A stretch of 64,000 nt of DNA from Pseudomonas sp. H1h (GCF_000633255.1 NZ_AYMJ01000036.1:23038-87037); one strand, 5' to 3'; numbered from the stretch's first letter, positions 9,770 through 18,695 are shown. Notes: a model not told the origin generated them from the letters alone. Program-made: numbers and translations.

Positions 9770-9962
9770 TCGTCAGCATCCTTACATGGCCAGCCGGGTC
9801 GCAATGCCCTCCTTGCCCATTCGTAACGGAGACCAAGTCAGATAGCACTCGGCCAAGCTTAGTCAGGCAGTCTTGCATGCAAGCGTAGTCGAATATTCAG
9901 AACACAATAATTGTTCAGAATGTGGCGCCGGATCAGCCGAAAACCCGTACACCAGACAGCAA
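9770..9962 (-). promoter_or_regulatory. pgaA leader and upstream region with candidate Rsm site and palindromes
   Basis: On the minus strand CAAGGAGG (9808-9815) matches CANGGANG, the RsmA/CsrA recognition core, 39 bases before the pgaA ATG; a second GGA lies in the ribosome-binding site. Further upstream are the perfect 12-base palindrome CTTGCATGCAAG (9872-9883), the palindrome ACAATAATTGT (9904-9914), and two TTCAGAA copies 18 bases apart (9896-9902 and 9914-9920) that flank it. E. coli pgaA is repressed by CsrA, so the leader motif is plausible. The palindromes have no assigned regulator. None of this is more than pattern evidence. Confidence 0.4.
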
Positions 9963-9997
9963 AACGCCCGGCGTCTGGGGATCAGAGGCCGGGCGTT
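9963..9997 (-). terminator. Intrinsic terminator after the DUF945 gene
   Basis: A perfect ten-base stem (AACGCCCGGC at 9963-9972 with GCCGGGCGTT at 9988-9997) is followed, on the minus strand, by a short T-run. It lies 18 bases after the stop codon of the gene ending at 10016 and separates it from the pgaA upstream region. Confidence 0.85.
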
Positions 9998-10015
9998 GCT
10001 ATTTAGAACGCAGTA

Positions 10016-11521
10016 TTACTGCACTTGCGTGACGCCAGCGAACTTGCTCATCAGGAAGCCGACGAACTGCTCGACGGTCATCTTCTGGCCGTTGAATTCC
10101 ACCTGATTGGCGGCGTAATGCAGTTTGGTCACGACATTGGTGCCATCGACAGTCGCCAACTGCGAACCCACCGCCATGCCGGAGAACATGTCGGCACCGG
10201 CACTCGCCTGGTCGACGATGCCTTTGGCGTCAGTCTGGCCGTCGAGTTGCGCCTGGACGCTCAGCAGATCGACCAGCATCGGCTTGGACACCTGAATATT
10301 CAGATCCAGCAACGCGATCAGCTGTTTGCCCAGTTGATCCGGTGGCAGATCCATCGACTGCGGCTTGGTCAGGTCAATCACCAGACTGGCGCGGCTTTCA
10401 CCGTTGGCGGTCTTCAGCGACAGGTTTTCCAGCGCGATCTGCGGCCCGGCGCCCAGCAGTTTCTGCAGATCAGCCTTGACCTGTGCCGACTCGGCTTCGG
10501 TCAGGTTCAGCTCCGGTGCCGGCAGGCCGGCTTCGGCAGCGGCTGCCGCGTCCTTCTCGTACGGCTGCAATTTGGTCTGGTAGATCTGCATCAGCGACAG
10601 GGTCGACGGGATGTCGAGGTTCTTCAGGCTCATGGCCATGCTGGCCGAACCGATTTTCTTGTCGTTGAGGGTCACTTCGCCGACCTGGTAGTCAGCACGG
10701 CCGGAGGCGTTGCTGCCGCTCTCTTCGGTGAGGTTCTTCATTTCGAAGTTCTTCACGCCGAGCACCGACTGCTTGGGACCGAAAGTGGTTTTGCTGTTGG
10801 TCAGCTCCAGGGTGTTTTCCCCGGTGTAGTAGCCGTAGCTGCTCTTGGTCAGGTTGCTGGCCAGGGTCAGACCGTTGAGTTCAACCTGCACCGGCGCCTG
10901 GTCTTGCGCCACGGTGACGAGTTTCAGGCTGTCCATGTAGCCGTCAGCCTTGACCTTCTGCGCCTGGGCACTGGCGGAGATGTTCATGGTCAGGCCGGAG
11001 AACTTCAGGCTCGACTGCTCGTCCAGCGCCGTTTCCAGCGGCAGCAGTTCGACGCTGCTGGTGGTGGATTCGTCGTAGCCGATGTTGGTCACGCCTTTGA
11101 GCGGCGCGGCGCCTTTGGTGGCGGCAAACCATTTTTCGGTGGCCGGGCTCTTTTCCAGCTCGTAGTTGCTGGTGGCCATGACCGGCAGCCACTTCAGCGA
11201 CACCAGACGCGAGAACGGCAGCGGGCCGTGCTCGATGTGGTCGACGAACAGCAACTCGACCGGCTTGTCACCGAACATCTCGCCTTCACCCTTGAGGCGG
11301 TAGTGCGCGGTGCTGGTGAAGGTGTGACGCTCCAGCGACACCAGTTCCAACGACGCGCTGCCATTGGAGCCGGCCATCGCGGTCTGCAGCTCTTTGTTGG
11401 CGTTGGTGACGGCGTTGTTCAGCACGCCTTCAATCTTGGTCCCGGTGTACCAGGCCCCGCCGGCGCTGATCGCACCGATGGCAACAACAATCCCGAGAAG
11501 CACGCCTGCTGATTTATTCAT
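10016..11521 (-). CDS. DUF945 (YdgA-like) family envelope protein
   Basis: The protein has 501 residues from the ATG at 11521, which has CAGGT about seven bases upstream; the frame also contains an upstream TTG that I reject. It opens with one hydrophobic helix (about 5-25) that could be an uncleaved anchor or signal, followed by a long periplasmic region rich in beta-strand-type sequence. The overall length and the N-terminal GAWYTGTKIE segment fit the DUF945/YdgA family, whose role is unknown. A monocistronic unit is likely: a terminator follows, and an REP pair lies upstream. Confidence 0.8.
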   Translation of the reverse strand: MNKSAGVLLGIVVAIGAISAGGAWYTGTKIEGVLNNAVTNANKELQTAMAGSNGSASLELVSLERHTFTSTAHYRLKGEGEMFGDKPVELLFVDHIEHGPLPFSRLVSLKWLPVMATSNYELEKSPATEKWFAATKGAAPLKGVTNIGYDESTTSSVELLPLETALDEQSSLKFSGLTMNISASAQAQKVKADGYMDSLKLVTVAQDQAPVQVELNGLTLASNLTKSSYGYYTGENTLELTNSKTTFGPKQSVLGVKNFEMKNLTEESGSNASGRADYQVGEVTLNDKKIGSASMAMSLKNLDIPSTLSLMQIYQTKLQPYEKDAAAAAEAGLPAPELNLTEAESAQVKADLQKLLGAGPQIALENLSLKTANGESRASLVIDLTKPQSMDLPPDQLGKQLIALLDLNIQVSKPMLVDLLSVQAQLDGQTDAKGIVDQASAGADMFSGMAVGSQLATVDGTNVVTKLHYAANQVEFNGQKMTVEQFVGFLMSKFAGVTQVQ

Positions 11522-11724
11522 GAATGACCTGATCAATGTCCGTGGCTGAAAGTGTGGTCGTCTTCCCTGAACCCGTGACCGGGTCGCGGCTCGACTCCGC
11601 TGAAATTAGCGGTGGAGATTAGCACTGGCAGCGCGAGGCGGCCCAATGTTTAAAGGTTAAAGAGTGTCTATGGGGAGTGTGGACAGTCGACAGGCAGGGA
11701 GAGTTTCGCTGTTATTGCAAACGC

Positions 11725-11790
11725 CTTCGCGAGCAAGCCCGCTCCCACAGATACCGAGTTGTCCTTGTGGGAGCGGGCCTGCTCGCGAAG
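11725..11790. repeat. REP pair (inverted)
   Basis: Two REP copies face each other: 11725-11750 (CTTCGCGAGCAAGCCCGCTC...) and 11767-11790 (reverse orientation), separated by 16 bases. They lie in the 291-base gap between the DUF945 start and the 3' end of the next gene. Nothing else is recognisable in this gap except the upstream part, which should hold the DUF945 promoter. Confidence 0.9.
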
Positions 11791-11812
11791 AGGCCAGTGA
11801 AGGCAATGCACA

Positions 11813-12448
11813 TCAGGAATACTGAACCTCGATCTCATCCAGTTGATGATCAAAGCTCTTGAGCCGCGCCGTCCAGGTATACACCAGCACTTCAAAGTCG
11901 CGATCGATCACCGCCCCGCCCGGCCCGTCGGCCCGAGGGTCGCAGAAGTCCAGTTGATAACGTTCGCGGGCCATCGCGGTGGCGACATCCGACAGTTCAC
12001 GGGCGTTGTTGAGCCAGTGCCAGCCTTCATCGGCAATTTGTTTGTCGAGTTCCAGGCACTGCTTTTTCAGGGCTTCGAGGCTTTTTTCCAGCGGCGTGCC
12101 GGTGAGTTCGCCCATGACTTCGGCGAAAGTGCGCCCCGGTTGCCAGTAGCTGCCCCAGAAGTAGCGATCAAACACGGTTTCAACCCGACGCAGGGCAACT
12201 TTGGTGTCCCAGATCAGCACCAGGGTCTTGCCCTGTTCAAGCTGTCTTTTCTTGACCCGCTGCACCTGAATCGACGCCCAGGCCACCACCACGATTGCCA
12301 TCACCGCGATCAACGCTGTGGCGCTGTCGAGGAAGACCATGGCCTTGTCGATCTGGTGGGCCAGCATGATGCCGTAGAAATAGGTGGCCGATAGCAGCAC
12401 CAGCGCTACCAGGGCGCACCAGAAGCCGAGAGCGTAAGGGTTTTTCAT
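11813..12448 (-). CDS. Unrecognised membrane protein with two N-terminal helices
   Basis: I do not recognise this 211-residue protein. Two hydrophobic helices lie at about 8-30 and 38-60, followed by a basic stretch (VQRVKKRQLEQ) and a soluble, probably alpha-helical, cytoplasmic domain rich in Trp and acidic residues. The spacing resembles small inner-membrane proteins with cytosolic tails; no catalytic motif is visible. It is transcribed alone: the efflux operon upstream ends in a terminator 40 bases before its start, and an REP pair follows it. Codon use looks like that of the neighbours. Confidence 0.7.
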   Translation of the reverse strand: MKNPYALGFWCALVALVLLSATYFYGIMLAHQIDKAMVFLDSATALIAVMAIVVVAWASIQVQRVKKRQLEQGKTLVLIWDTKVALRRVETVFDRYFWGSYWQPGRTFAEVMGELTGTPLEKSLEALKKQCLELDKQIADEGWHWLNNARELSDVATAMARERYQLDFCDPRADGPGGAVIDRDFEVLVYTWTARLKSFDHQLDEIEVQYS

Positions 12449-12488
12449 TATTGGTTTCCCCTAGACCAGCGCTAGCAATGTGCGCTGA

Positions 12489-12514
12489 AAGGGCGCCTTG
12501 CTCGGGGCGCCCTT
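12489..12514 (-). terminator. Intrinsic terminator of the marR-FUSC efflux operon
   Basis: AAGGGCGCC (12489-12497) pairs perfectly with GGCGCCCTT (12506-12514) around an eight-base loop. On the minus strand the stem is followed by TTTC. It sits 28 bases after the stop of the outer-membrane factor gene, so it probably ends the operon. Confidence 0.75.
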
Positions 12515-12541
12515 CCAACACTTCAAAGCATAGCAACGGCT

Positions 12542-13984
12542 TCAGGGTTTGCTGGCGCTTGAGGCTTGCGTTCGTCCGCTTTCCCAACCGCCGCCCAGCG
12601 CGAGGAACAAATCGATCTGGCTCATGGCAACCTGGGTGTTGGCGGCGGCCAGTTGCGCGGTGACGTCGGTGTAGGTGCGGGTCGCCTGCAGGTCGGCGAG
12701 GAACGACTCACGCCCCGCCTGAAAGAAGCGATGCGTCTGGTCTGCCGCCAGTTTCGCCGACTGCTCGGCGTCGGCCAGTGCGTCGCGGCGTTGCAGCAGC
12801 GCGCTGTACTGGGCCAGACCGGTCTGGGTTTCGCGGATGGCATTGAGTACCACGCCGTCGAAATGCGCCAGCGCGCCCTGGGTATTGGCTTCGGCTTCGC
12901 GGATACGCGCGCGGGCGCCGTTGGTCGGCACCTTCCAGCTCAGCGACGGGCCGAAGCCCCAGCGGTTGGTCGACGGATCGCCGAGGTCGGAAACGATGCC
13001 GACGGTGCCGATGGTCGCGCCGATGCTGATGTCCGGGTACAGCTCGCCAGTGGCGACGCCGATACCAGCCGTCGCGGCGGCCAGACGACGTTCGGCCTGA
13101 CGCACATCGGGCCGGCGCTTGAGCAGTGCCGCACCGTCACCGACCGGCACCAGTTGAGCGATTTTCGGCAGTTCGGCGCAACTCGCGGTGCCGGCCGGCA
13201 ATTGATCGACCGGTTTGGCCAGCAGCATCGACAGGCGGAACAGACCCGCCTGACGCAACGCTTCATAACGCGGCATGTCGGCGCGCAACGACTTGAATTG
13301 GGTTTGCGAACGGGTGACCTGGGTTTCATCGCCACGCCCGGCATCGCGCAGGCGCTGGATCAGGGTGGTGCTTTGCGATTGCAGGTCGAGGGAGTGCTGG
13401 GCGATTTCCCGCTCTTCATTGGCGGCACACACCTGGGTGTAGGCCCGCACCACGTCCGCCACCAAGGTGATGCGCGCGGTATCGGCCGCCGCTTGCGTGG
13501 CATCGGCGTTGGCTTTCGCCGCTTCGATGCCGCGCTGCAACGTGCCCCACAGGTCGAACTGATAAGAAGCACTGATGCCGATGTCAGCAACGTTGGCCAC
13601 CGGCACTTTTTCCGGCAGCAGGAACGCCTGACCGGATTCCTGCAAGCGCTGCGCGCCCATCTTCACGCCGCCGCTCCAGCCACCGGCCGCTTCAGCTTCA
13701 TCGACCTGCGCGCGGGCCCGCGACAGGTTCGCCGCCGCCACCCGCAAGTCAGTGTTGGACGCCATGGCCTGCTGCACCAGTTGATCCAGGCGCGGGTCCC
13801 GGTACAAACGCCACCAGTCCGCCGGCACCGGCGCCGACACCACCGGCTTGCCATCCACCGCCAGCTCACCCTGAAAATCCTTGCGCTGGACTGCCGCGTC
13901 AGCGGGCAGGTGATAGTCCGGCCCGACCATCTGACACGCCGAGAGCATCACGCCCAACCCGGCGATCATCAGGAGCCTGTTCAT
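12542..13984 (-). CDS. Outer-membrane efflux lipoprotein (NodT/OprM family)
   Basis: The protein has 480 residues and is the last gene of a five-gene pump operon. It starts with a lipoprotein signal (lipobox LSAC) followed by the VGPDY motif usual for this family. Two OEP repeats follow (about 55-250 and 270-460), forming the beta-barrel and the periplasmic alpha-barrel. It should form the outer-membrane exit for the FUSC/HlyD inner parts encoded upstream. Its ATG overlaps the HlyD stop by four bases. Confidence 0.92.
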   Translation of the reverse strand: MNRLLMIAGLGVMLSACQMVGPDYHLPADAAVQRKDFQGELAVDGKPVVSAPVPADWWRLYRDPRLDQLVQQAMASNTDLRVAAANLSRARAQVDEAEAAGGWSGGVKMGAQRLQESGQAFLLPEKVPVANVADIGISASYQFDLWGTLQRGIEAAKANADATQAAADTARITLVADVVRAYTQVCAANEEREIAQHSLDLQSQSTTLIQRLRDAGRGDETQVTRSQTQFKSLRADMPRYEALRQAGLFRLSMLLAKPVDQLPAGTASCAELPKIAQLVPVGDGAALLKRRPDVRQAERRLAAATAGIGVATGELYPDISIGATIGTVGIVSDLGDPSTNRWGFGPSLSWKVPTNGARARIREAEANTQGALAHFDGVVLNAIRETQTGLAQYSALLQRRDALADAEQSAKLAADQTHRFFQAGRESFLADLQATRTYTDVTAQLAAANTQVAMSQIDLFLALGGGWESGRTQASSASKP

Positions 13985-14868
13985 TGCGCAGGCTCCTGCT
14001 TTTGCTCATCGATGATCGACACGGTGGCAGTACGCCCGGCGATCATGCGGAAGTCTTCCGGCACATCGTCAAAGGCGATGCGCACCGGAATCCGCTGCGC
14101 CAGACGTACCCAGCTGAATGCCGGATTGACGTTGGGCAGCAGGTTATTACCGCTGGTGCGGTCGCGGTCTTCGATACCGGCGACGATGCTTTCGACATGC
14201 CCGCGCAGCTTGGCCTTGTCACCGATCACGCGGATATCCACGGACTGGCCGACATGAATGCCGTCGAGTTTGGTTTCTTCGAAATAACCGTCGATGTGGA
14301 ACGAATTGCTGTCGACCACCGACAACACCGGACGCCCGGCGGTGACGAATTCCTGCACACGCGGCGCGCGGTCGTTGACATAGCCGTCCACCGGGCTGCG
14401 GATCACCGAGCGGTCGAGGTTGAGCTGAGCGCTGTCCACCGACACCAGCGCTTCGGCCAGGGCCGATTGCGCGCGGGCGACCTTCGACTGGCTTTCTTCC
14501 AGCTGTTCGGCCGGCACCAGGTTGCCCAGGCCACGGTTACGCTTGGCTTCGCGCTGCGCCTGGGCGAGGGTTTCTTCGCGGTCGGCGACGGCGGCCTTGG
14601 CCTGACGCAGGGCCAGTTTGAAACGGTCCTGGTCGATGCTGAACAGCACTTGGCCGCGCTTGATCAACTGGTTGTCCTTGACCTCGACCTGCTGGATCAG
14701 CCCGGACACGTCCGGAGCGATCTGGATGATGTCGGCGCGAATGTGGCCGTCGCGGGTCCACGGCGCAAACATGTAATACATCACCATGCGCCAGACGAGG
14801 ACGACGGCGAAAGTCACGATCAGCAGGGTCAGTACCACGCGACCGATGGTCAGAAACGGTTTTTTCAT
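13981..14868 (-). CDS. HlyD/AaeA-type periplasmic adaptor
   Basis: This 295-residue membrane fusion protein has one N-terminal membrane helix (about 8-28), a lipoyl/barrel-sandwich half-motif (RADIIQIAPDVSGLI), a coiled-coil hairpin (about 85-145), the second lipoyl half (VIRSPVDGYV) and a beta-barrel. It links the FUSC inner-membrane protein to the outer-membrane factor. The neighbours (DUF1656 and FUSC) mark this as the AaeXAB-like arrangement used for aromatic acid export, but the substrate here is unknown. Both ends overlap neighbours by ATGA. Confidence 0.9.
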   Translation of the reverse strand: MKKPFLTIGRVVLTLLIVTFAVVLVWRMVMYYMFAPWTRDGHIRADIIQIAPDVSGLIQQVEVKDNQLIKRGQVLFSIDQDRFKLALRQAKAAVADREETLAQAQREAKRNRGLGNLVPAEQLEESQSKVARAQSALAEALVSVDSAQLNLDRSVIRSPVDGYVNDRAPRVQEFVTAGRPVLSVVDSNSFHIDGYFEETKLDGIHVGQSVDIRVIGDKAKLRGHVESIVAGIEDRDRTSGNNLLPNVNPAFSWVRLAQRIPVRIAFDDVPEDFRMIAGRTATVSIIDEQKQEPAQ

Positions 14869-15074
14869 GTCATCAGGTATCGACTGAGTGAGTCCACGCC
14901 GTACAACAGCACAGCGTAGAGAGCCACGTTGAACAATGCCCGGTGCCAGACCAGACGGTAAAAGTGCAGACGTATAAGCACGCCGTGCACCAGCAGAAAC
15001 AACACATAGGTGATGCCCATCAGCACCAGCAGGGTCGGCAGGAAAATGCCGCTGATATCCAGATCACCGATCAT
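14865..15074 (-). CDS. DUF1656 (AaeX-like) small membrane protein
   Basis: This 69-residue protein begins at the ATG at 15074, which overlaps the FUSC stop; longer upstream frames are not needed. It has two hydrophobic helices separated by HGVLIRLHFYRLVWH, a typical DUF1656 pattern. The family nearly always sits between FUSC and HlyD genes and is thought to be an accessory subunit of the pump. Its exact role is unknown. Confidence 0.88.
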   Translation of the reverse strand: MIGDLDISGIFLPTLLVLMGITYVLFLLVHGVLIRLHFYRLVWHRALFNVALYAVLLYGVDSLSRYLMT

Positions 15075-17134
15075 AGGGGCGCTCCATCGGGCAGCGGTTC
15101 TTCGGCATCGCTCGTGCTGACAAATTCCACGCCGGGCAACAACGCCAGGCGCAAACCGCTCAGGGCATGCAACAGGTTTAGACGGGTTTCTTCGTCGCCG
15201 TGGCCTTTGAGCGCACGGCGCGCGCGGTCCATCGTCATCAATAAGGGACTCGGTGCCGGCAAGCGTTCGCCAGCCTTCAGGCAAGCGCGGAAATACTCGC
15301 CGACCTCAGCCACGACTTGTTGCAGCAGGACCTTCGGCGCGCCTTCGACACGCGGGGTGTAGGCCAGCAGATCCAGCAGGTTCAGGCCGACACGCACTTC
15401 ACGCATGGCGATACCGGTGTCCTGACCGGTCATCGCCAGACGTGGCAGGTGCTGCATCAGGCGGTCGAGCAACTGCACGCCCAACTGCCGGTGTTCGGCG
15501 AGGTTGGCCGGCTCGGTCATGTGCACGATGTCTTTCCAGCTGAAGCGGGTCAGACGCTTGGCCGCCAGCTCGACGCCGAACGGACGGGCAATCAGGGTCC
15601 AGATGAACGCAAACAGCAGCCCCATCGGCCCAGCCAGGTTGGAGTTCACAAAGGCGAAGAAGTCCGCGTCGTACGCGCCCTGAATACTGATGAACGACGA
15701 GGTGTTGACCAGCGTCAGGAGCATGCCGAGGTAGAAACGCGGCTGCACGGTCAGGGTGCCGACACAGATGAACGGAATCGCAAACGCCAGCACCAGCATC
15801 GGAAAGTCGTGCAGGTTCGGCAGAATCAGAAACAGATAGAGGCTGGCGAACAGCACCGACATCCCGGTCCAGAAAAAGAACCGGTAGATCTGCGGCGCCG
15901 GGTCGTCCATCGAAGCGAAGAAACTGCAGGCCACCGCCGCCAGAATCACCGCACTGCCGCCGTCCGGCCAGCCGAGCAGAATCCACAACGTCGAGGCGAC
16001 GATGATCGCCAGGATGGTCGAGGCCACCGAATACAGCATCATCCCGCGGTCGAGAAACGGCGTCAGCCGTCCGAGGCGCCAGTGCCGGTAGACCGCACGC
16101 CAGCTGTCCTGCCGCTCGCACAGAATTGCGTCCTGCAGACTGCGGCAGTCCTGCCACAGATCGATGAATTCGCCGAGGCGATAAATCGAGTTGGAGAACA
16201 GCAATTGCTTGCGGTCTTCCAACGCTTCGCAGCTCGGTTGCAAGGCCTGAAGCTGATCCTTGAGGGCCTGCCAACGCGCCAGATCGGCGTCTTTATGAGC
16301 GAGCCATTCACGGGTTGCCGCCAGCAGCGGCGCGAATTTCTCCACCAGTTCCGGCGTGCGTCGTTCAAGGGCGTAGAGCGAGTCTTCAAGGGCGTCGATT
16401 ACCGGTAACAGGTGAATCATCCGCCCACGCAGCTCTTTGGTGTTGCGCACGGTTTGCGGCCGGGAACCTTCGTGAGGCAACTGGCCGATCATCAATTCCA
16501 GGCTGTTGAAACTGGCGACCATGGCCATGCGCAGGGCCGTGACTTGCTCCGGCTGCACATCGCGGCTGAGAAATTTCAGGCTGTATGTCGTGGCATCGGC
16601 GAACCACTTGCTCACTGCGTCGTTGAACACCGGCGCCAGGCGCCGTGGCCAGAACATCGCGCCGATCACCGCCGCCACGGCAATGCCGAGAAAAATCTCT
16701 TCGGTCCGCGCCTCCGCCACGTCCCACACCGCCAGCGGGTTATCCACCGTCGGCAAGGCAATCAGCGGCAGGGTGTAGCCGGCCAGCATCAGCGCGTAGT
16801 TATTGGCGGTGCGCAAGTGCAGCGACAGGAACAGCAAGATCCCCGTCCACAAGGCGATGACCACCACCAGCACGTAAGGGCTCTGTACGAACATCGGCAC
16901 GAACAGCACCGCCGCTGCAGCCCCGAGAAAGGTGCCGATGGCGCGGTACAAAGCCTTGGAACTGGTCGGCCCGAGAAACGGACTGGAGACGATATACACC
17001 GTGGCCATCGTCCAGTACGGACGCGGCATTTGCATGAGCAAGGCGATGTACAGCGCGATCATCGACGCTGCAAAGGTACGGACCCCGTAGAACCAGTCCC
17101 GGGCCGGAGGAATGCCGGAGAAAAAACCGTTCAA
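15071..17134 (-). CDS. FUSC-family inner-membrane transporter (AaeB-like)
   Basis: The protein has 687 residues. Two blocks of about five or six membrane helices (about 15-170 and 360-500) are each followed by a cytoplasmic domain, the layout of AaeB/FUSC aromatic acid exporters. The start is a TTG at 17134 that overlaps the TGA of marR (TTGA), so translation is likely coupled; no ATG lies near. It is the energy-coupling inner-membrane part of the pump with DUF1656, HlyD and the outer-membrane factor. The substrate is unknown; phenolic or benzoic acids are known for relatives. Confidence 0.9.
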   Translation of the reverse strand: MNGFFSGIPPARDWFYGVRTFAASMIALYIALLMQMPRPYWTMATVYIVSSPFLGPTSSKALYRAIGTFLGAAAAVLFVPMFVQSPYVLVVVIALWTGILLFLSLHLRTANNYALMLAGYTLPLIALPTVDNPLAVWDVAEARTEEIFLGIAVAAVIGAMFWPRRLAPVFNDAVSKWFADATTYSLKFLSRDVQPEQVTALRMAMVASFNSLELMIGQLPHEGSRPQTVRNTKELRGRMIHLLPVIDALEDSLYALERRTPELVEKFAPLLAATREWLAHKDADLARWQALKDQLQALQPSCEALEDRKQLLFSNSIYRLGEFIDLWQDCRSLQDAILCERQDSWRAVYRHWRLGRLTPFLDRGMMLYSVASTILAIIVASTLWILLGWPDGGSAVILAAVACSFFASMDDPAPQIYRFFFWTGMSVLFASLYLFLILPNLHDFPMLVLAFAIPFICVGTLTVQPRFYLGMLLTLVNTSSFISIQGAYDADFFAFVNSNLAGPMGLLFAFIWTLIARPFGVELAAKRLTRFSWKDIVHMTEPANLAEHRQLGVQLLDRLMQHLPRLAMTGQDTGIAMREVRVGLNLLDLLAYTPRVEGAPKVLLQQVVAEVGEYFRACLKAGERLPAPSPLLMTMDRARRALKGHGDEETRLNLLHALSGLRLALLPGVEFVSTSDAEEPLPDGAPL

Positions 17135-17598
17135 GAATTGATCACCACAGGCGGATTGGCCGCCTCAAAAGCTCTCAGTACCCGAAGCGTAGCTTCCAGA
17201 TCACTCTGGTCGATGCCTTCGAGCACTTCATGACGCAGACGTACCAGTTCGATTTCCACCGCTTGCACCAGCTCGCGGCCGGTGTCGGTCAGGCTCAGGC
17301 ATTTGGCCCGGCGATCCTGCGCATCTTCGGTGCGACAGACATACCCGGCATGACACAACTGATCGAGCAGGCGCACCAGCGACGGACTCTCCATGCCTGC
17401 CGCCTGTGCCACCTGCACCTGCCGCACACCCTCACCCAACCGCCCGATCATCAACAACGGCACGGCGCAGGCTTCGGAGATGCCGTAGTTGACCAGCGTG
17501 GTCTGGCAGATCTTGCGCCAATGCCTGGCGGCCACCACCATGGCACTGCTGATGTTCATCTGGAGAGCGTCGAGGGAATTCGGCACGGGGAAATGCAC
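17131..17598 (-). CDS. MarR-family transcriptional regulator of the efflux operon
   Basis: This 155-residue protein is the first gene of the operon. It has a MarR winged helix: a recognition region (AAGMESPSLVRLLDQL) at about 70-85 and a wing (EDAQDRRAKCLSLTDTG) at about 95-112. The start is a GTG at 17598, directly after a palindrome; a later ATG at 17559 is possible but would cut the dimerisation helix. MarR proteins usually repress their own operon and release it when a small aromatic ligand binds, and a palindrome overlapping the predicted promoter fits this. Confidence 0.9.
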   Translation of the reverse strand: MHFPVPNSLDALQMNISSAMVVAARHWRKICQTTLVNYGISEACAVPLLMIGRLGEGVRQVQVAQAAGMESPSLVRLLDQLCHAGYVCRTEDAQDRRAKCLSLTDTGRELVQAVEIELVRLRHEVLEGIDQSDLEATLRVLRAFEAANPPVVINS

Positions 17599-17601
17599 AC
17601 T

Positions 17602-17649
17602 GTTAGTTTGCTAACTATCAATATCGCATTGGCGGGGAATTTCAGTCAA
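17602..17649 (-). promoter_or_regulatory. Predicted marR operon promoter with MarR-type palindrome
   Basis: On the minus strand TTGACT (17644-17649) and GATATT (17620-17625) form a sigma70-like promoter with an 18-base spacer. Directly downstream, GTTAGCAAACTAAC (17602-17615) is an inverted repeat with five-base arms, three bases before the GTG start of marR. Binding here would block transcription or the ribosome, as expected for autoregulation. Confidence 0.55.
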
Positions 17650-17689
17650 GTTTTGAAACAAATCTTCATTCAGGCGTTTCAGCACCTCT

Positions 17690-17935
17690 TTACGCATCGC
17701 GCCCCTTACGCAGCAGCACATTCAACTGATCCACCACCTCCGCCCAATCTGCATCATCAAGAATCTCGCTGCGCAAAAAATCCGCCTGGCTTTGGGTCCA
17801 GAAGAACGCGTCCGCCAGGTGCAGTTCGGGTTTGAGTGGCGAGTGGGTGGCGATGAATTGCTCGATGCTGGTCGGGTCGCTGCTCAGGCCGAGTTGGTCG
17901 AACAGGGACGGCAGGCTATGGCTTGGCTGCTCCAT
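17690..17935 (-). CDS. DUF2789 family protein
   Basis: The 81-residue acidic protein has no signal peptide or membrane segment. Its sequence pattern (SLPSLFDQLGL near the start, FFWTQSQADFL in the middle) fits DUF2789, a small helical family of unknown role found in gammaproteobacteria. It stands alone, with an REP pair upstream. Confidence 0.8.
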   Translation of the reverse strand: MEQPSHSLPSLFDQLGLSSDPTSIEQFIATHSPLKPELHLADAFFWTQSQADFLRSEILDDADWAEVVDQLNVLLRKGRDA

Positions 17936-17970
17936 TGGAGGACTCCTTCAAAAAATCGGTGCGAGGAAGA

Positions 17971-18036
17971 TTCGCGAGCAAGCCCGCTTCCACAGGGGAT
18001 CGCGGTGAACCTGTGGGAGCGGGCTTGCTCGCGAAG
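17971..18036. repeat. REP pair (inverted)
   Basis: Two REP copies in opposite orientation, 17971-17995 and 18011-18036, lie between the DUF2789 gene and the 3' end of the YbaK gene. The left copy has one variant base (CCGCTTCC instead of CCGCTCCC). Confidence 0.9.
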
Positions 18037-18059
18037 GCGTCAGTGACAACACCACACCC

Positions 18060-18521
18060 CTATTGACTCAACTCCCGCACCTGCGCATGCGGCACCATTC
18101 TCAGGAACTCGGGCATGCTCATGTGCAGCAGATAGTTGTGGTTGCCGGCTTCCAGATAGATGTCTTTCTGCCGTGTCAGCAGCGGGTCAATGACCATGTC
18201 CAGGCCATAGGAATCACCCAGCGGCGGCACCGCGCCGCGTTCGCAGTCGTCGAAGATGTGCGCCAGATTGCTTTCCCGGGTGACCTGCCATTCGCCGCTG
18301 TTGCGCACTTTACTCAAGTCCAGATGCCGGCTGGCCGGCAGCACGGCCATCAGGTAATGCCCGTGGTGGTCGTCGAGGATCACCGATTTGGCTACCCGTT
18401 CGGCGGGTACCCCGCTGACCCGTGCGGTTTCCAGGCTGCTGGCCGAGTGCCGGTGGGCCACGACGTCATATTCGCAGTGCGCCCGGTTCAGGCTGCTCTG
18501 TACCTTTTTTGCCATACGCAT
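18060..18521 (-). CDS. YbaK/EbsC-family aminoacyl-tRNA deacylase
   Basis: The protein has 153 residues from the ATG at 18521, which is preceded by GAGG with a good spacing; a GTG farther upstream has no such site. YbaK-fold proteins hydrolyse mischarged aminoacyl-tRNA (Cys-tRNAPro or Ala-tRNAPro in characterised members). Visible landmarks are the ERVAKSVILDD segment with the conserved lysine, and the VPPLGDSYGLD loop. It is cytoplasmic and monocistronic, and divergent from nfeD. Which tRNA it edits cannot be told from the sequence. Confidence 0.85.
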   Translation of the reverse strand: MRMAKKVQSSLNRAHCEYDVVAHRHSASSLETARVSGVPAERVAKSVILDDHHGHYLMAVLPASRHLDLSKVRNSGEWQVTRESNLAHIFDDCERGAVPPLGDSYGLDMVIDPLLTRQKDIYLEAGNHNYLLHMSMPEFLRMVPHAQVRELSQ

Positions 18522-18695
18522 GATGCACCTCGGTGTCACGCTGAACGTTGTTGCTGTTCTGCTGAGTCTAGTTCGGCACGCCGCTGGCGACGGGAAATCC
18601 GCTCACTGGACACATCCGCTCATTGATCAAGATTCATCCAGCGCCAGGCTCAACTAGACTTAAAGAACCACCCCAAGACTCTCCCGGAGGGTCAC

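Noticed and set aside
14865..15284. A 139-residue version of the DUF1656 protein
   Set aside because: The extra N-terminal part is the shadow of the FUSC C-terminus; the ATG at 15074 overlaps the FUSC stop and gives the normal 69-residue family length.
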